Origin: Gimesia sp.
GTDB lineage: Bacteria; Planctomycetota; Planctomycetia; Planctomycetales; Planctomycetaceae
Assembly: GCF_040219335.1 (NCBI RefSeq)
Contig: NZ_JAVJSQ010000044.1
Location: forward strand, 1-64,000
Direction of reading: 5' to 3'
DNA: 64,000 bases
Made by a program: the position numbers and the translations under genes. The notes beneath the pieces are model-generated. The model was given only the letters and a program-made list of their open reading frames with translations, was not told where the DNA came from and did not search any database. Positions 26,653-36,323 of the stretch are shown here, in pieces; the first letter of the stretch is position 1; each line of letters starts with the position of its first letter.

Positions 26653-29600
26653 TTATGCCGCATCTGCCAGACCGTCTTCTCTATGTGCTGTCATGTCTGG
26701 TGCAGCATTTTTCTTATTCTGCGAACTTTGTTCGGCTGCTTCAAAAGAAACGGAATCTGTAAATGTGCGAATGTGCAAATCCTGTTGCGGAAATGCAATT
26801 TCAATACCAGCCTCCTGAAATACCTGTTTGATAGCAACATTCAAATCGTGCAAGACGATTGAATAGTCGTCTCTCTTTCCAATGAAAACACGCAATTCCA
26901 GATCAAGTGTGCTGTCACCGAATCCCTTGAAAAGTGCAGTCGTGCGAGGTTCATTCAAAACGAGTGGATGGTTTCTCGCGACTTTCAACAACAGCTCCCT
27001 CGCAGTCGATGGGTCACAGTCGTATGAGATGCCAACAGGAATCACAAAACGCGTAATAGGATCAGATAGAGTCCAGTTGACTACGTCTTCGGTGATGAAT
27101 CGTTTATTGGGGATAATTGATTCTTTACGATCATAATCGGTAACGGTTGTGGCACGGATTTGCATTCGCGTCACTGTACCGGTGACTCCGTTAACGGTCA
27201 CTGTATCTCCAATTCGAATCGGTTGCTCAAAGAGAATGATTAAACCTGAAACCAAGTTCGCGAAGATCTCCTGTAAACCAAAGCCAAGTCCAACTGTCAT
27301 CGCAGCAGCCAGCCATTGCACACTGGACCATTTGATCCCGACTAAATGGCAGGCCAGAATAAACCCTGCCAAACTAACGATATAACGACTTACCATGATG
27401 ATGACATGCCGCATCGCAGTATCGATAGGCAATCGCCCCAGGATAGAAATTTCCAATAAGCCCGGGAGTGTTTTTGTCGCAACATAAGTGCCGAGAATGG
27501 CAATGATACTCAAAAACAAATCGGCCAAAGTAATGGGAACAATCTGTGGGACCTGCTCAGTAATGGTTTTGCCATCCGCAGTCTGCATCTGCTGATTTGA
27601 CATTTCAGTAATATTCCAGAGCTCAACGCGATCGAATATCTGTAATGCGGGTAAGACATCAGACCAGACAAACCAGTTACAACAGAGAAACGTCAGAAAC
27701 GCTGCCCCTCTCACCAGTTGACTCAATTGTTTGCCAACATTCTCCAGTTCATGTGCTGAATCATCAACGGCTACATTATCAGGCATATCTGATTTTAATT
27801 TTGACTTTTTAATTCTGAGTCTGAGAAGTTTCTGCTGTCGCATTCGATTCCAGACAACCAGCAAGAGTCTCGTCAAGAGTTCCTGAATCAACAACAGTGC
27901 CAGCAGGAAACAGACAACCAGCCACATTCGCTGCAACAGCTGGTTCGCTGTGTAAACGTATCCCATATAAAGCAGTGAAGCTAATGTGATTGTGAAGCCA
28001 ACCCCAAATAGATAAGTTACAAACCGAAAGCGATGTCCCCATAAATTGCCTGAGCTTGCAAATGCTTGAGGAATAGCACCCTTGCCTGGTCTCAACGAAA
28101 TGTGCAGGTAAAACCCAAGAATTCCTAGGCCGGCTAAAAAGGAAATACGTCCCAATGAATTCTGCCACTCTCCACTATGATGACGGGTCAGCATACTGAC
28201 GATGAACAAAGTCGGGAGTGCTAAGAAACTGAAGCGATTTAAGTTTCGGGATAATGGAGCCAGACTGGCTTGAGGCCAGCCAAAATGCTTGTCTGCCAGA
28301 CCACCTTCGCGACAAATCATTCGAAATAATTCGATCACAAAATAAAATATGGCAACCGATGTGAATGCATCTGCCAGACCAAGAACCAGGTCCGTGGCGT
28401 TTTGATTGAGTGACATCCACCAGCCTACGCACCAGAACATCAACGGCCCCACGGCGGCCAGGAATACTGTGATGATAAATGCCCGGAACGTGGGGATAAA
28501 CGAGAGATGATTTTCATCCTGAACGCGCTGCCCTGACTCTTCCAGCCATCCTTGCAGACGTTTTCGACTTACAATTAACAGGATGCAGGTCAGTATCAGA
28601 AATAAACTGGCAACAGGATAATCTTGCGCATTGCGAGTCGTGCTTTTATAGACGTCATACCAGCTTTGAGGCTTTAAAAAAGATGCCAATGCATCATAGC
28701 TCTTGGTAAACTCTGCTTTGCCAAGTTGATTTGCACTGGGGATCCATAAGATCTGTTCGTCAATATAACTCCGATACGATGTTGTTTCCTCAATCAACTC
28801 GCGCGACACTAATTCGAGATTACTGAGATTGTCGTGGTAGGTATGATAGTCCAGAATCAGGCTGTCCAGATATTGACGGCGATCTTTAATCAGTTCTCGG
28901 ACAATTTTTTCAAGTTGCTGAGGATGTACCTGGTCTGAGTCGACATCGAGGTCAACCAGTGTCTGCTCAATGGTCTTTTCATAATCGCCTAACTGTGATC
29001 GATCATTTTCTAATTCAAGAAGTGCTACTTGTGCAGCTTGCATTTCCTGTTCACTGAAAACAATTCTCTGTTTATGAATTTCAATGGCGGGTAAATGGTC
29101 TCGACGGTTTCTGAGCAGCAAACCAATGGTTGGGGTCATCCCATACACTTCGATCTTCTGTTTGACTGACTTGAAGTCCTCTTTTAATTTCGTCAACTTT
29201 TCCTGAACGCTCAAAAGATAGCCTGCAGGACCCGAGACGAGTTCAATACTCTTAGTCAGTTTCGTTCGACTTTCAGCCAGCAGAACATTTTTTTCTGCAT
29301 ATTCCCGAACTGCCGGATGGGCATTGCTGGCTGCTGTTCTCGCTTCTGCTGCCTGTCTTTTTGATTCAGAGGAACGGAAATCGTTCACAATCACCTGGTG
29401 CTTCTCAACCAGTTTTTCTGCTTGCGAAACCTCGCGTTTGGCGAGATCACGTTTTACAGGGAACAATTCGACTAAGGCATCAGATCGATTGATCTCGGCA
29501 TCAATCATCAAAAGCTGTTGCTTTAACGCCGCCTGGCGGGCCTTATTCTCAATGCCAATCACATAAGCTTGTTGTTCAGAAGATGACTCGCTGCTGGCAG

Positions 29601-30504
29601 GAGTTAATTCGGTTTTTATTTTCTCCAGCTGACTTTTAGTGCCTTCTTTTAATTTAGCCAGTTCGGTTTTGCGATTCGTACGGTCCTTCGAGTTCAAATC
29701 TTTTTCTGCCTGAACCAGTTTGGCCTGAGCCGCTTTTAAAGCGTCTTTGGCTTGCCCTAACTGCTGTTCAAGCTGAGCGAGTGTGGCATCTGCCTTAAGC
29801 TCAATCTTGGTGACTTCAACCTCTGTCTCGAGCTTTTCTTTTAACTGCTTGAGTAATTCCGGAGCCTGCTTGATCTCGGCTTCAAACTGAACTGTCTTAG
29901 CCTGATACTCTTTGGCATTTTCAAGCCATTTGATTGCCTGGTTTAAGTAGGCGAGATATTCAGTCTTTTTCTGGCTGTCTACAGATTCCGAACTTTCAAG
30001 ATTTTTGATGATTTCGTTGATCTTGTTTACAGTCAACTCATCCTGCAGGATGGATTTCTGCTGTGCCGGAACTTCTTCAGTCCCTTTCTCTCCCTGCGGG
30101 GATCCCTCAGCCTTGTTATCTTTGGCAGACTGGGTGTGACTCATTTGCAGGATTGATTTGGGAACATTATCGGCTGTATTAAAATGCGCTTTGGGAACAT
30201 CGCTCTTCAGAGTCGGAGGGCCTCCGAATGGATCTTGCGTTTTTGTACTTGAACGCGCGGGTTTGATTTGATTGTCCCACTTGTTCCTGATCGGTGATGA
30301 GATACCTTGATTGGTCCGTGAACTGCTAAAAATATCATCAACCTCAACCAGAGGTTTTTCTTTCCTGGTCTGCTGTGCCGTACCGGATGAATGTTGAGTA
30401 TTCACCTTCGTTTGCCGAGTCAGCGGTTCCCACGTTTGAGCATGTGATTCGTTGCTAAGACAAAAGAACACAGCAGTCAGCAATACAAGACTAAGTTGTC
30501 TCAT
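26653..30504 (-). CDS. Large mechanosensitive channel, MscS/MscK type, with coiled-coil periplasmic region
   Basis: This 1283-aa protein has a signal peptide (MRQLSLVLLTAVFFCLSNES, cleavage after SHA). A low-complexity segment with two similar SILQ/NVPKSILQ stretches follows, then a long periplasmic coiled coil (about 140-560). Many membrane segments come next, and a C-terminal MscS domain (about 1020-1240). Its pore/beta region shows VGLGFGLQEIFANLVSGLII, IRIGDTVTVNGVTGTV and IPNKRFITEDVVNWTLSD. This is the layout of MscK/MscM-type osmotic-stress channels. The frame is open to 30597; ATG 30504 is chosen because the signal peptide starts there. It lies convergent to the BREX operon and has no obvious functional link to it. 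Confidence 0.85.
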   Translation of the reverse strand: MRQLSLVLLTAVFFCLSNESHAQTWEPLTRQTKVNTQHSSGTAQQTRKEKPLVEVDDIFSSSRTNQGISSPIRNKWDNQIKPARSSTKTQDPFGGPPTLKSDVPKAHFNTADNVPKSILQMSHTQSAKDNKAEGSPQGEKGTEEVPAQQKSILQDELTVNKINEIIKNLESSESVDSQKKTEYLAYLNQAIKWLENAKEYQAKTVQFEAEIKQAPELLKQLKEKLETEVEVTKIELKADATLAQLEQQLGQAKDALKAAQAKLVQAEKDLNSKDRTNRKTELAKLKEGTKSQLEKIKTELTPASSESSSEQQAYVIGIENKARQAALKQQLLMIDAEINRSDALVELFPVKRDLAKREVSQAEKLVEKHQVIVNDFRSSESKRQAAEARTAASNAHPAVREYAEKNVLLAESRTKLTKSIELVSGPAGYLLSVQEKLTKLKEDFKSVKQKIEVYGMTPTIGLLLRNRRDHLPAIEIHKQRIVFSEQEMQAAQVALLELENDRSQLGDYEKTIEQTLVDLDVDSDQVHPQQLEKIVRELIKDRRQYLDSLILDYHTYHDNLSNLELVSRELIEETTSYRSYIDEQILWIPSANQLGKAEFTKSYDALASFLKPQSWYDVYKSTTRNAQDYPVASLFLILTCILLIVSRKRLQGWLEESGQRVQDENHLSFIPTFRAFIITVFLAAVGPLMFWCVGWWMSLNQNATDLVLGLADAFTSVAIFYFVIELFRMICREGGLADKHFGWPQASLAPLSRNLNRFSFLALPTLFIVSMLTRHHSGEWQNSLGRISFLAGLGILGFYLHISLRPGKGAIPQAFASSGNLWGHRFRFVTYLFGVGFTITLASLLYMGYVYTANQLLQRMWLVVCFLLALLLIQELLTRLLLVVWNRMRQQKLLRLRIKKSKLKSDMPDNVAVDDSAHELENVGKQLSQLVRGAAFLTFLCCNWFVWSDVLPALQIFDRVELWNITEMSNQQMQTADGKTITEQVPQIVPITLADLFLSIIAILGTYVATKTLPGLLEISILGRLPIDTAMRHVIIMVSRYIVSLAGFILACHLVGIKWSSVQWLAAAMTVGLGFGLQEIFANLVSGLIILFEQPIRIGDTVTVNGVTGTVTRMQIRATTVTDYDRKESIIPNKRFITEDVVNWTLSDPITRFVIPVGISYDCDPSTARELLLKVARNHPLVLNEPRTTALFKGFGDSTLDLELRVFIGKRDDYSIVLHDLNVAIKQVFQEAGIEIAFPQQDLHIRTFTDSVSFEAAEQSSQNKKNAAPDMTAHREDGLADAA

Positions 30505-30720
30505 TAGTAAACCTGTTGAATTAGACCATTTGACCGCCCTGGAAATGGAGCTTGAGGCGGTCGAGATATGAAGTTTGATGTATAGATCTTCCACCACAAT
30601 GTTTGGCTGGATTGAGCGAAAACGGATAGTGGGGTTAGATTTAAAGAAGACAGAGAGATGGATATTAGAGAAGGAGAGGAGAGGGTCGCAGGATATAGAA
30701 TATGACCATCTCGGTAAAGG

Positions 30721-30849
30721 TTATTTTCCTGTGGCAAGTCTCAGCCCACGATCTCGAAAGATCTCTTCAACATTACTGCCGCTGTGCAATTCAATCCAGA
30801 AACGAACGACATCGCCTGGCCGGAATCCTGCACTGCTGGCTACTGCCAT
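30721..30849 (-). CDS. Short ORF or gene remnant (42 aa) in the 0.8-kb gap
   Basis: On the - strand an ATG at 30849 opens 42 codons (MAVASSAGFRPGDVVRFWIE, then LHSGSNVEEIFRDRGLRLAT) that read like true protein sequence: an SH3-like strand plus a helix. An in-frame stop lies 13 codons upstream, so it is either a very small gene or the C-terminal stump of a larger one. The rest of 30505-31310 shows no credible gene. Confidence 0.3.
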   Translation of the reverse strand: MAVASSAGFRPGDVVRFWIELHSGSNVEEIFRDRGLRLATGK

Positions 30850-31310
30850 GATCGTAAAGGATTGGTAAACGTGAGTTATTTTACCAGGTCATCTGCCGGG
30901 AGCCGGCCAGGGGCAAGTGGACCTGCTCAAAGAAATTGTAAGAAGGTGAACTATTGATAGTCCGGCATAGTACAAAGTCAACCTGGAATTTCGAATCTTC
31001 TAAAGCTCCAGGTATCACACGCCTCCCAGAATCAGCTGATGCAGAAGTCTTTACGAAAAGGGTTTTATTCGTCACGATATTCAATATCGGTTTTAAGATA
31101 TGACGAGTCAGGATAATGCTATGGAACCATCTGGGCAGGATGGCAGAAAAACAATGATGGAACGTCAGGTAAAATAGCGGAAACACTAAATCATCTTAGT
31201 TCTCCTTCGTAGTCTCGAGTTTTGTCTGTGAATGTAAGTATTTACTTGTTCTAACTCTACCTGTCTCCGTTGAGTAAGGGGTTAAGCAGACATCTGCACC
31301 AGTACAAAAT

Positions 31311-34232
31311 ATGGATGCGATTCAAACTACCGTTGTTCAATTATTTACGCCTCTCAGCCTGACGCTGATTGTTGTGGGAACATCGCTTGGCATTTTCGTG
31401 GGGGCGATTCCCGGGTTAACCGGTGCCATGTTGATCGCACTCACGTTGCCGTTGACGTTTACGCTCGATCCTCAACTGGCGATGACGTTGTTGGTGAGTA
31501 TGTATGTGGGGTCCATCAGCGGCGGCTTAATTACCGGCACACTTCTGCGAATGCCCGGCACACCCGCCTCTGTGATGACTACCCTGGATGGTTACCCCAT
31601 GTCGCAACAGGGACAGCCCGGCCGTGCGCTGGGGCTGGGGATTTATGCTTCTCTGGTGGGTGGTTTAATTTCCTGTGTGTTTTTGGTCTGCTTGTCTGCC
31701 CCGATTGCCCGCTGGTCAACACAACTGGGACCTTTTGAGTATTTCTCGCTGGTACTGATGGCCCTGGTGTTGATCGCGTCCATTGATGGTGCATCGCTGA
31801 CACGCTCACTCTTCTCGGGAACATTGGGAATATTGGCGGCCATGCCGGGGATTTCCGCAGCCACAGGCGAAGTGCGACTCACATTCGGGTTCACTCCTCT
31901 TAATGGTGGATTCAAGTTGTTGCCCGTTTTAATTGGATTATTTGCGATCAATCAGGTGCTGCGCGACATTGCGAATATTGACCAGAAAATTCCGCGTGTC
32001 TCGGCAACTCACAGGGGCTTGCTGCTGACTTTCGCAGATTGGAAAGATCAATGGGTGAATATGATGAGGTCTTCTCTGATTGGGACCTTTATTGGCATTC
32101 TTCCCGGCATTGGTGCCAACATCGGTTCGATCGCCGCTTATTCCGCTGCCAGAAACAGTTCTAAGACTCCGGAACAATTCGGTTCCGGTTCTGCAGAGGG
32201 AATTATTGCTTCCGAAGCAGCCAATAATGCGACTGTCGGAGGCGCTTTAATTCCACTCGTGGCGATGGGCATCCCCGGCAGTGTGATCGATGCCATTTTG
32301 CTCGGCGCATTAGTTCTACATGGATTGCAACCGGGGCCGCGATTATTCAGCGACCATCCCGAACTCGTGCATACGATTATGGGAACCTATTTTCTGGCAA
32401 ACCTGGTCATGTTTGCGGTGATGATTGCATCCGTCGGTTTCCTGGCAAAACTGGTGCGGTTCCCACGCCCTTATTTGTTGCCCATTATTCTCACCTTTTG
32501 CATTGCCGGAGCATTTGCGTTGTCGAACCGCATGTTCGATGTCTGGGTGATGCTTGGTTTCGGGCTGCTGGGACTGGTATTAGAACGAAACCGAATCCCA
32601 CTGGCACCCTTTGTCATTGGTTTTGTGTTAGGTCCGATTGCGGAAGAAAATCTGTCCGCCGGGCTCATGTCATCGCAGGGGAACTGGTTGCCGATCTTCG
32701 CCCGTCCCATTTCTTTACTCTTTGTCGTCATCTCTGCCTTATTACTCATTGTGCCGCTCGTGCGTCAGTTCCGGAAAAAACGAGACAGCAAACAAGAGTC
32801 CTTGAAAGACGATGAATCCAAAGAGAAGACTATCACCGATCAGTCAGGAACATGTTGTGAGAATGGGGAGCAGCATTCGCACTCAGTCTGGAGTCGATTT
32901 GGTTTACCAGTCTGGCATACGACTGCGGTGCTGTCGATTATGGGCATGCTCGTCTTTTTGTATTCCGGCTTCTTCACGAATCAACAGGGGCTGACACAAT
33001 TTCCGCAACGCCCCATTCAGGCTGTTGTGCCATTTTCTGCAGGAGGCGGCACGGACCTGTTTGCCAGAATCATTCAAAAGTCAATCACCGAGGACAAGCT
33101 GCTGAAACAACCTGTCGTCATCATCAATCAGCCCGGAGGCAGTGGAACGATTGGGAGCCGCTATGTCAAACAGGCGCGGGCTGATGGGTACAAAATACTC
33201 TGTAACCATGAAGGGATTATTACATCGAAATACTCCGGCAAAGTGAACTTTGGCCCGGAGGCCTTCGAGCCGATTGCCCAGACGGGAGAGATCAATCTGG
33301 TGGTTGCCGTGCAGCAAAATGCCCCGTACCAAAATCTGGCTGAGCTGTTGCAGTATGCTGAGAAACATCCTGGTGAACTTCAATTTGGAACCAATTTCGG
33401 GGCCCTCGCCCATTTCGCTGCCAAAAAGATAGAACAGGCATCGGGGGGCGAATATTTTAATTATGTGCAATCGGGAGATGGGCAAAAGCGATATACGATG
33501 CTCATTGGAGATCACATCAATGCCACCATTTTTTCGCTGGCAGAATTTCTGACCTATCAGGGAGATGGGAAGATTCGCGCCTTGGCAGTCTTGTCTGACA
33601 AGAGGCAATCCGCCCTGCCGGACGTTGCAACGGCTCGCGAACAGCAGATCGATGCCGTGGTGGGTAACTCGTTTTACTGGTGGGCACCCAAAGGGACTCC
33701 GCAAGAGCGAATTGATCAGCTGGCAGATGTACTGGAACAGGCGATGCAATCTGATTCTGTACGGAATCGTTTGCAGGTGTTGTCGATTGCACCAGTGTTT
33801 TATCGGGGTGAGAAACTAAATGAGCATATCAGCCAGAGTGAGAAGAAATTTAGCGAACTGGTTACCGGCTCAACAGTTCAACTGCCTGATTTTCCTTTCT
33901 ATATTATCATGGCAACTCTCTTATTGGTGAGCATGATTGTCGTGCAGGGAATCTTTCTCAGACAAACACCGTCAACAATTCGTCCCTCAAGCAGCAAGCC
34001 GCGCATCTGGCTGGCCGTTTGTTGTTTTGTAATGCTGTGCTGCTATGTGCTGGTGTTAGAGCAGAGCTGGCTCAATTACTGGCTGGCGACCGCATTGATG
34101 ATTGCAGTCACGGGAGGAACTATGGCAAAATGGAAACCGAGCTATTTGCCAGTTCTCATCGAACTCGCTTTGTTGACTGGTCTGGGAACAGAAATTGTGT
34201 TCACATCAGTGTTTTCTGTTGTACTACCGTAA
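31311..34232 (+). CDS. One-polypeptide tripartite tricarboxylate transporter (TctA-TctC-TctB fusion)
   Basis: This 973-aa protein joins the three parts of a TTT-family secondary transporter. Residues 1-490 are a TctA permease with the family motifs VGAIPGLTGAMLIALTLPLT and GILPGIGANIGSIAAYSAAR. A charged linker (about 490-535) and a membrane anchor (about 537-560) follow. Residues 563-855 are a TctC/Bug substrate-binding domain (PIQAVVPFSAGGGTDLFAR, then INQPGGSGTIGSRYVKQARADGY). The last 115 residues contain four hydrophobic helices, as in TctB. The three are normally separate genes. The binding domain is thus tethered outside the membrane. The sulfatase 91 bp downstream suggests that a sulfated or carboxylated organic compound is imported and then desulfated inside. 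Confidence 0.85.
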   Translation: MDAIQTTVVQLFTPLSLTLIVVGTSLGIFVGAIPGLTGAMLIALTLPLTFTLDPQLAMTLLVSMYVGSISGGLITGTLLRMPGTPASVMTTLDGYPMSQQGQPGRALGLGIYASLVGGLISCVFLVCLSAPIARWSTQLGPFEYFSLVLMALVLIASIDGASLTRSLFSGTLGILAAMPGISAATGEVRLTFGFTPLNGGFKLLPVLIGLFAINQVLRDIANIDQKIPRVSATHRGLLLTFADWKDQWVNMMRSSLIGTFIGILPGIGANIGSIAAYSAARNSSKTPEQFGSGSAEGIIASEAANNATVGGALIPLVAMGIPGSVIDAILLGALVLHGLQPGPRLFSDHPELVHTIMGTYFLANLVMFAVMIASVGFLAKLVRFPRPYLLPIILTFCIAGAFALSNRMFDVWVMLGFGLLGLVLERNRIPLAPFVIGFVLGPIAEENLSAGLMSSQGNWLPIFARPISLLFVVISALLLIVPLVRQFRKKRDSKQESLKDDESKEKTITDQSGTCCENGEQHSHSVWSRFGLPVWHTTAVLSIMGMLVFLYSGFFTNQQGLTQFPQRPIQAVVPFSAGGGTDLFARIIQKSITEDKLLKQPVVIINQPGGSGTIGSRYVKQARADGYKILCNHEGIITSKYSGKVNFGPEAFEPIAQTGEINLVVAVQQNAPYQNLAELLQYAEKHPGELQFGTNFGALAHFAAKKIEQASGGEYFNYVQSGDGQKRYTMLIGDHINATIFSLAEFLTYQGDGKIRALAVLSDKRQSALPDVATAREQQIDAVVGNSFYWWAPKGTPQERIDQLADVLEQAMQSDSVRNRLQVLSIAPVFYRGEKLNEHISQSEKKFSELVTGSTVQLPDFPFYIIMATLLLVSMIVVQGIFLRQTPSTIRPSSSKPRIWLAVCCFVMLCCYVLVLEQSWLNYWLATALMIAVTGGTMAKWKPSYLPVLIELALLTGLGTEIVFTSVFSVVLP

Positions 34233-34322
34233 CTGGTTAATACCAGCGCAGAAAAACAGACCTCACGCAGAGGTTCCAGAGTTTATTCAATCACAAAGTC
34301 TAAAAAACACGAAGGCTGTTCC

Positions 34323-35720
34323 ATGACGCGCCCTAATATTTTATGGTACTGCACCGACCAGCAACGGTTTGACACGATTGGTGCACTGGGGAACGCGTAT
34401 GTGAAAACGCCCGTGGTTGATTCACTCGTGGCAGAGGGTGTCGCCTTTACCCATGCATATTGCCAAAGTCCCATCTGTACGCCCAGCCGGGCGAGTTTTA
34501 TGAGCGGGTTGTACCCCTCGCGTTTACACAATACCAGAAATGGCAATGACACCTTTCCTGACTGGCCTCCCCTGATCAGCAAGTTCATCGCCGAGAGTGG
34601 TTACCTGTGCGGGTTGATTGGAAAATTTCATTTAGTGAGTGCCGGCCATCGCGTAGAACCTCGGCTGGATGATGGGTTCACAGTCTGGCAGCACAGCCAT
34701 GCTCCGCGTGATGACTGGCCTGCAGGCACACACGATTATGCCGACTGGGTGCGTGCTCAGGGAAAAAGCCTGGATGATATGCGAAACAGCAAAGAGCATG
34801 TGGACCCCGAATATCATCAGACAAAGTGGGCCTCTGATCGGGCGATCGAATTTATCGAACAGGATCATCAACAACCCTGGTTGCTGAATATCAATGTCTA
34901 TGACCCACATCCCCCGTTTACGCCTCCTGAAAAATATGCAAACATGTTCGACCCGACCGCGATGCCCGGTCCCCATTATGAACAGTCTGACCAGGCCACT
35001 CAGGAACTGCTTTCTCAAGTTGATTTTCAACCTGTCACGACCTCAACGGAAATCAGTGAGCTGAAAAAAATACAGGCACTGTATTATGCCATGATTGCTC
35101 AGATTGACGATCAGTTTGCGCGGATCCTGAACGTGTTGGAATCTACAGGACAGCGAGACAATACGGTCATCATTTTCACTTCAGACCATGGTGAGACGTT
35201 GGGAGATCATGGGCTGGTACAGAAGGGATGTCGTTTTTATGAAGGGTTGATCCGGGTCCCATTGATTTTCTCCTGGCCGGGACACCTTGTGGCCAACCAG
35301 CGGGCCACCGGGCTTGTGGAATTACTCGATCTTTCTGCCACCTTACTCGATTTAACGGGGGTTCCCATCCCTGACTATCATCAGGGGCAGAGCCTGCTCC
35401 CGGTACTCACGGGCGAACAGACGGGCGCACATATTCGTGATAGTGTTCGCTGTGAATATTTTGACGCACTCGATCCGTTTTTTACGGGCGGGGAGGGTAG
35501 TTTTGCGACCATGTATCGCGACGACCGCTATAAATTATCTCTGTATCACGACAAGGCTTTAGGCGAGCTATACGATTTGCAAACGGACCCCTGGGAACAC
35601 AACAACCTCTGGGACGACCCGGCACATCAGGCTGCCAAACACGAGTTAATCTTAGCGAGCTTTAACAGCCATGTCGTCTTAACAACCGATGTGGGCTCCA
35701 GGCGGATTGCTCCGATGTGA
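34323..35720 (+). CDS. Type I formylglycine-dependent sulfatase
   Basis: This 465-aa sulfatase hydrolyses a sulfate ester. It has the N-terminal metal-site strand NILWYCTDQQR (Asp12), the modification motif CTPSRASFMSG with Cys52 to be converted to formylglycine, and TSDHGETLGDHG (Asp287-His288) as further metal ligands. There is no signal peptide, so it is likely cytoplasmic, unlike most planctomycete sulfatases. It follows the fused TTT transporter by 91 bp on the same strand, so transport then intracellular desulfation is a reasonable model. Ser is not present at the modified position, so it needs an FGE-type or other maturase; none intact is in the window. The substrate is unknown. Confidence 0.88.
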   Translation: MTRPNILWYCTDQQRFDTIGALGNAYVKTPVVDSLVAEGVAFTHAYCQSPICTPSRASFMSGLYPSRLHNTRNGNDTFPDWPPLISKFIAESGYLCGLIGKFHLVSAGHRVEPRLDDGFTVWQHSHAPRDDWPAGTHDYADWVRAQGKSLDDMRNSKEHVDPEYHQTKWASDRAIEFIEQDHQQPWLLNINVYDPHPPFTPPEKYANMFDPTAMPGPHYEQSDQATQELLSQVDFQPVTTSTEISELKKIQALYYAMIAQIDDQFARILNVLESTGQRDNTVIIFTSDHGETLGDHGLVQKGCRFYEGLIRVPLIFSWPGHLVANQRATGLVELLDLSATLLDLTGVPIPDYHQGQSLLPVLTGEQTGAHIRDSVRCEYFDALDPFFTGGEGSFATMYRDDRYKLSLYHDKALGELYDLQTDPWEHNNLWDDPAHQAAKHELILASFNSHVVLTTDVGSRRIAPM

Positions 35721-35761
35721 TATAACTCATCCCGGCTTAAAACAACGACACCTCCCGATTT

Positions 35762-36103
35762 CCAGCGCACTTCTGTCTCCAAAACTGAACAGACTCCCCT
35801 TGATCTGCACTTCCCGAATCATAAAGTTGTGCAATTGTGCTTCGCGCGCGAGGCGGACGATGTGTGCACCGGAATCTGCCGAACAAGTGACTCAGAACCA
35901 CCTGAATCGCCGTAGATTTTTCCGACTTTTCACCGGAACAATCACCACCGGTTCCCCCTGTCTCGTAACATTTCAAATCATTTCGGAGCACTTTCAACGC
36001 ACTTCGCAGCACACTCACACGGAAGTCACTGCACATTGAGAGCATTTCACTCCGCGCGCAACCCCCAATTCCGCTTGACCCCCTCACGCCGATTCACAAA
36101 ATT
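35762..36103 (+). repeat. 342-bp long direct repeat, copy B
   Basis: This is the second copy of the 3257-3598 repeat, same strand, no gaps, about 92% identical. It begins about 40 bp after the sulfatase stop, in a region without any gene. Diverged similarity extends to about 36245. From 36104 to 36323 there is no gene. Two direct copies 32.5 kb apart could recombine to delete everything between them. The mismatches are spread evenly, so the copies are not recent duplicates unless they belong to a dispersed family. Confidence 0.9.
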
Positions 36104-36323
36104 GAGACATCATGGGAGGAGCTGACTGGAATCCAGGATAGAAAGCACACGGGAATCGTCGTAACAGTCCATCTGTTTGCAGACAGACCAGATCGATTCT
36201 AAGCAACCGCACTACCGCGCCAATCTGAACATCGCACAGTCGTTCGCGCAGGACTGTTCCCAGGTTCTACATCAATTGCTGTCGGCGGTATCCGTCATTG
36301 AAATGAATGATTCGACGTCACGA

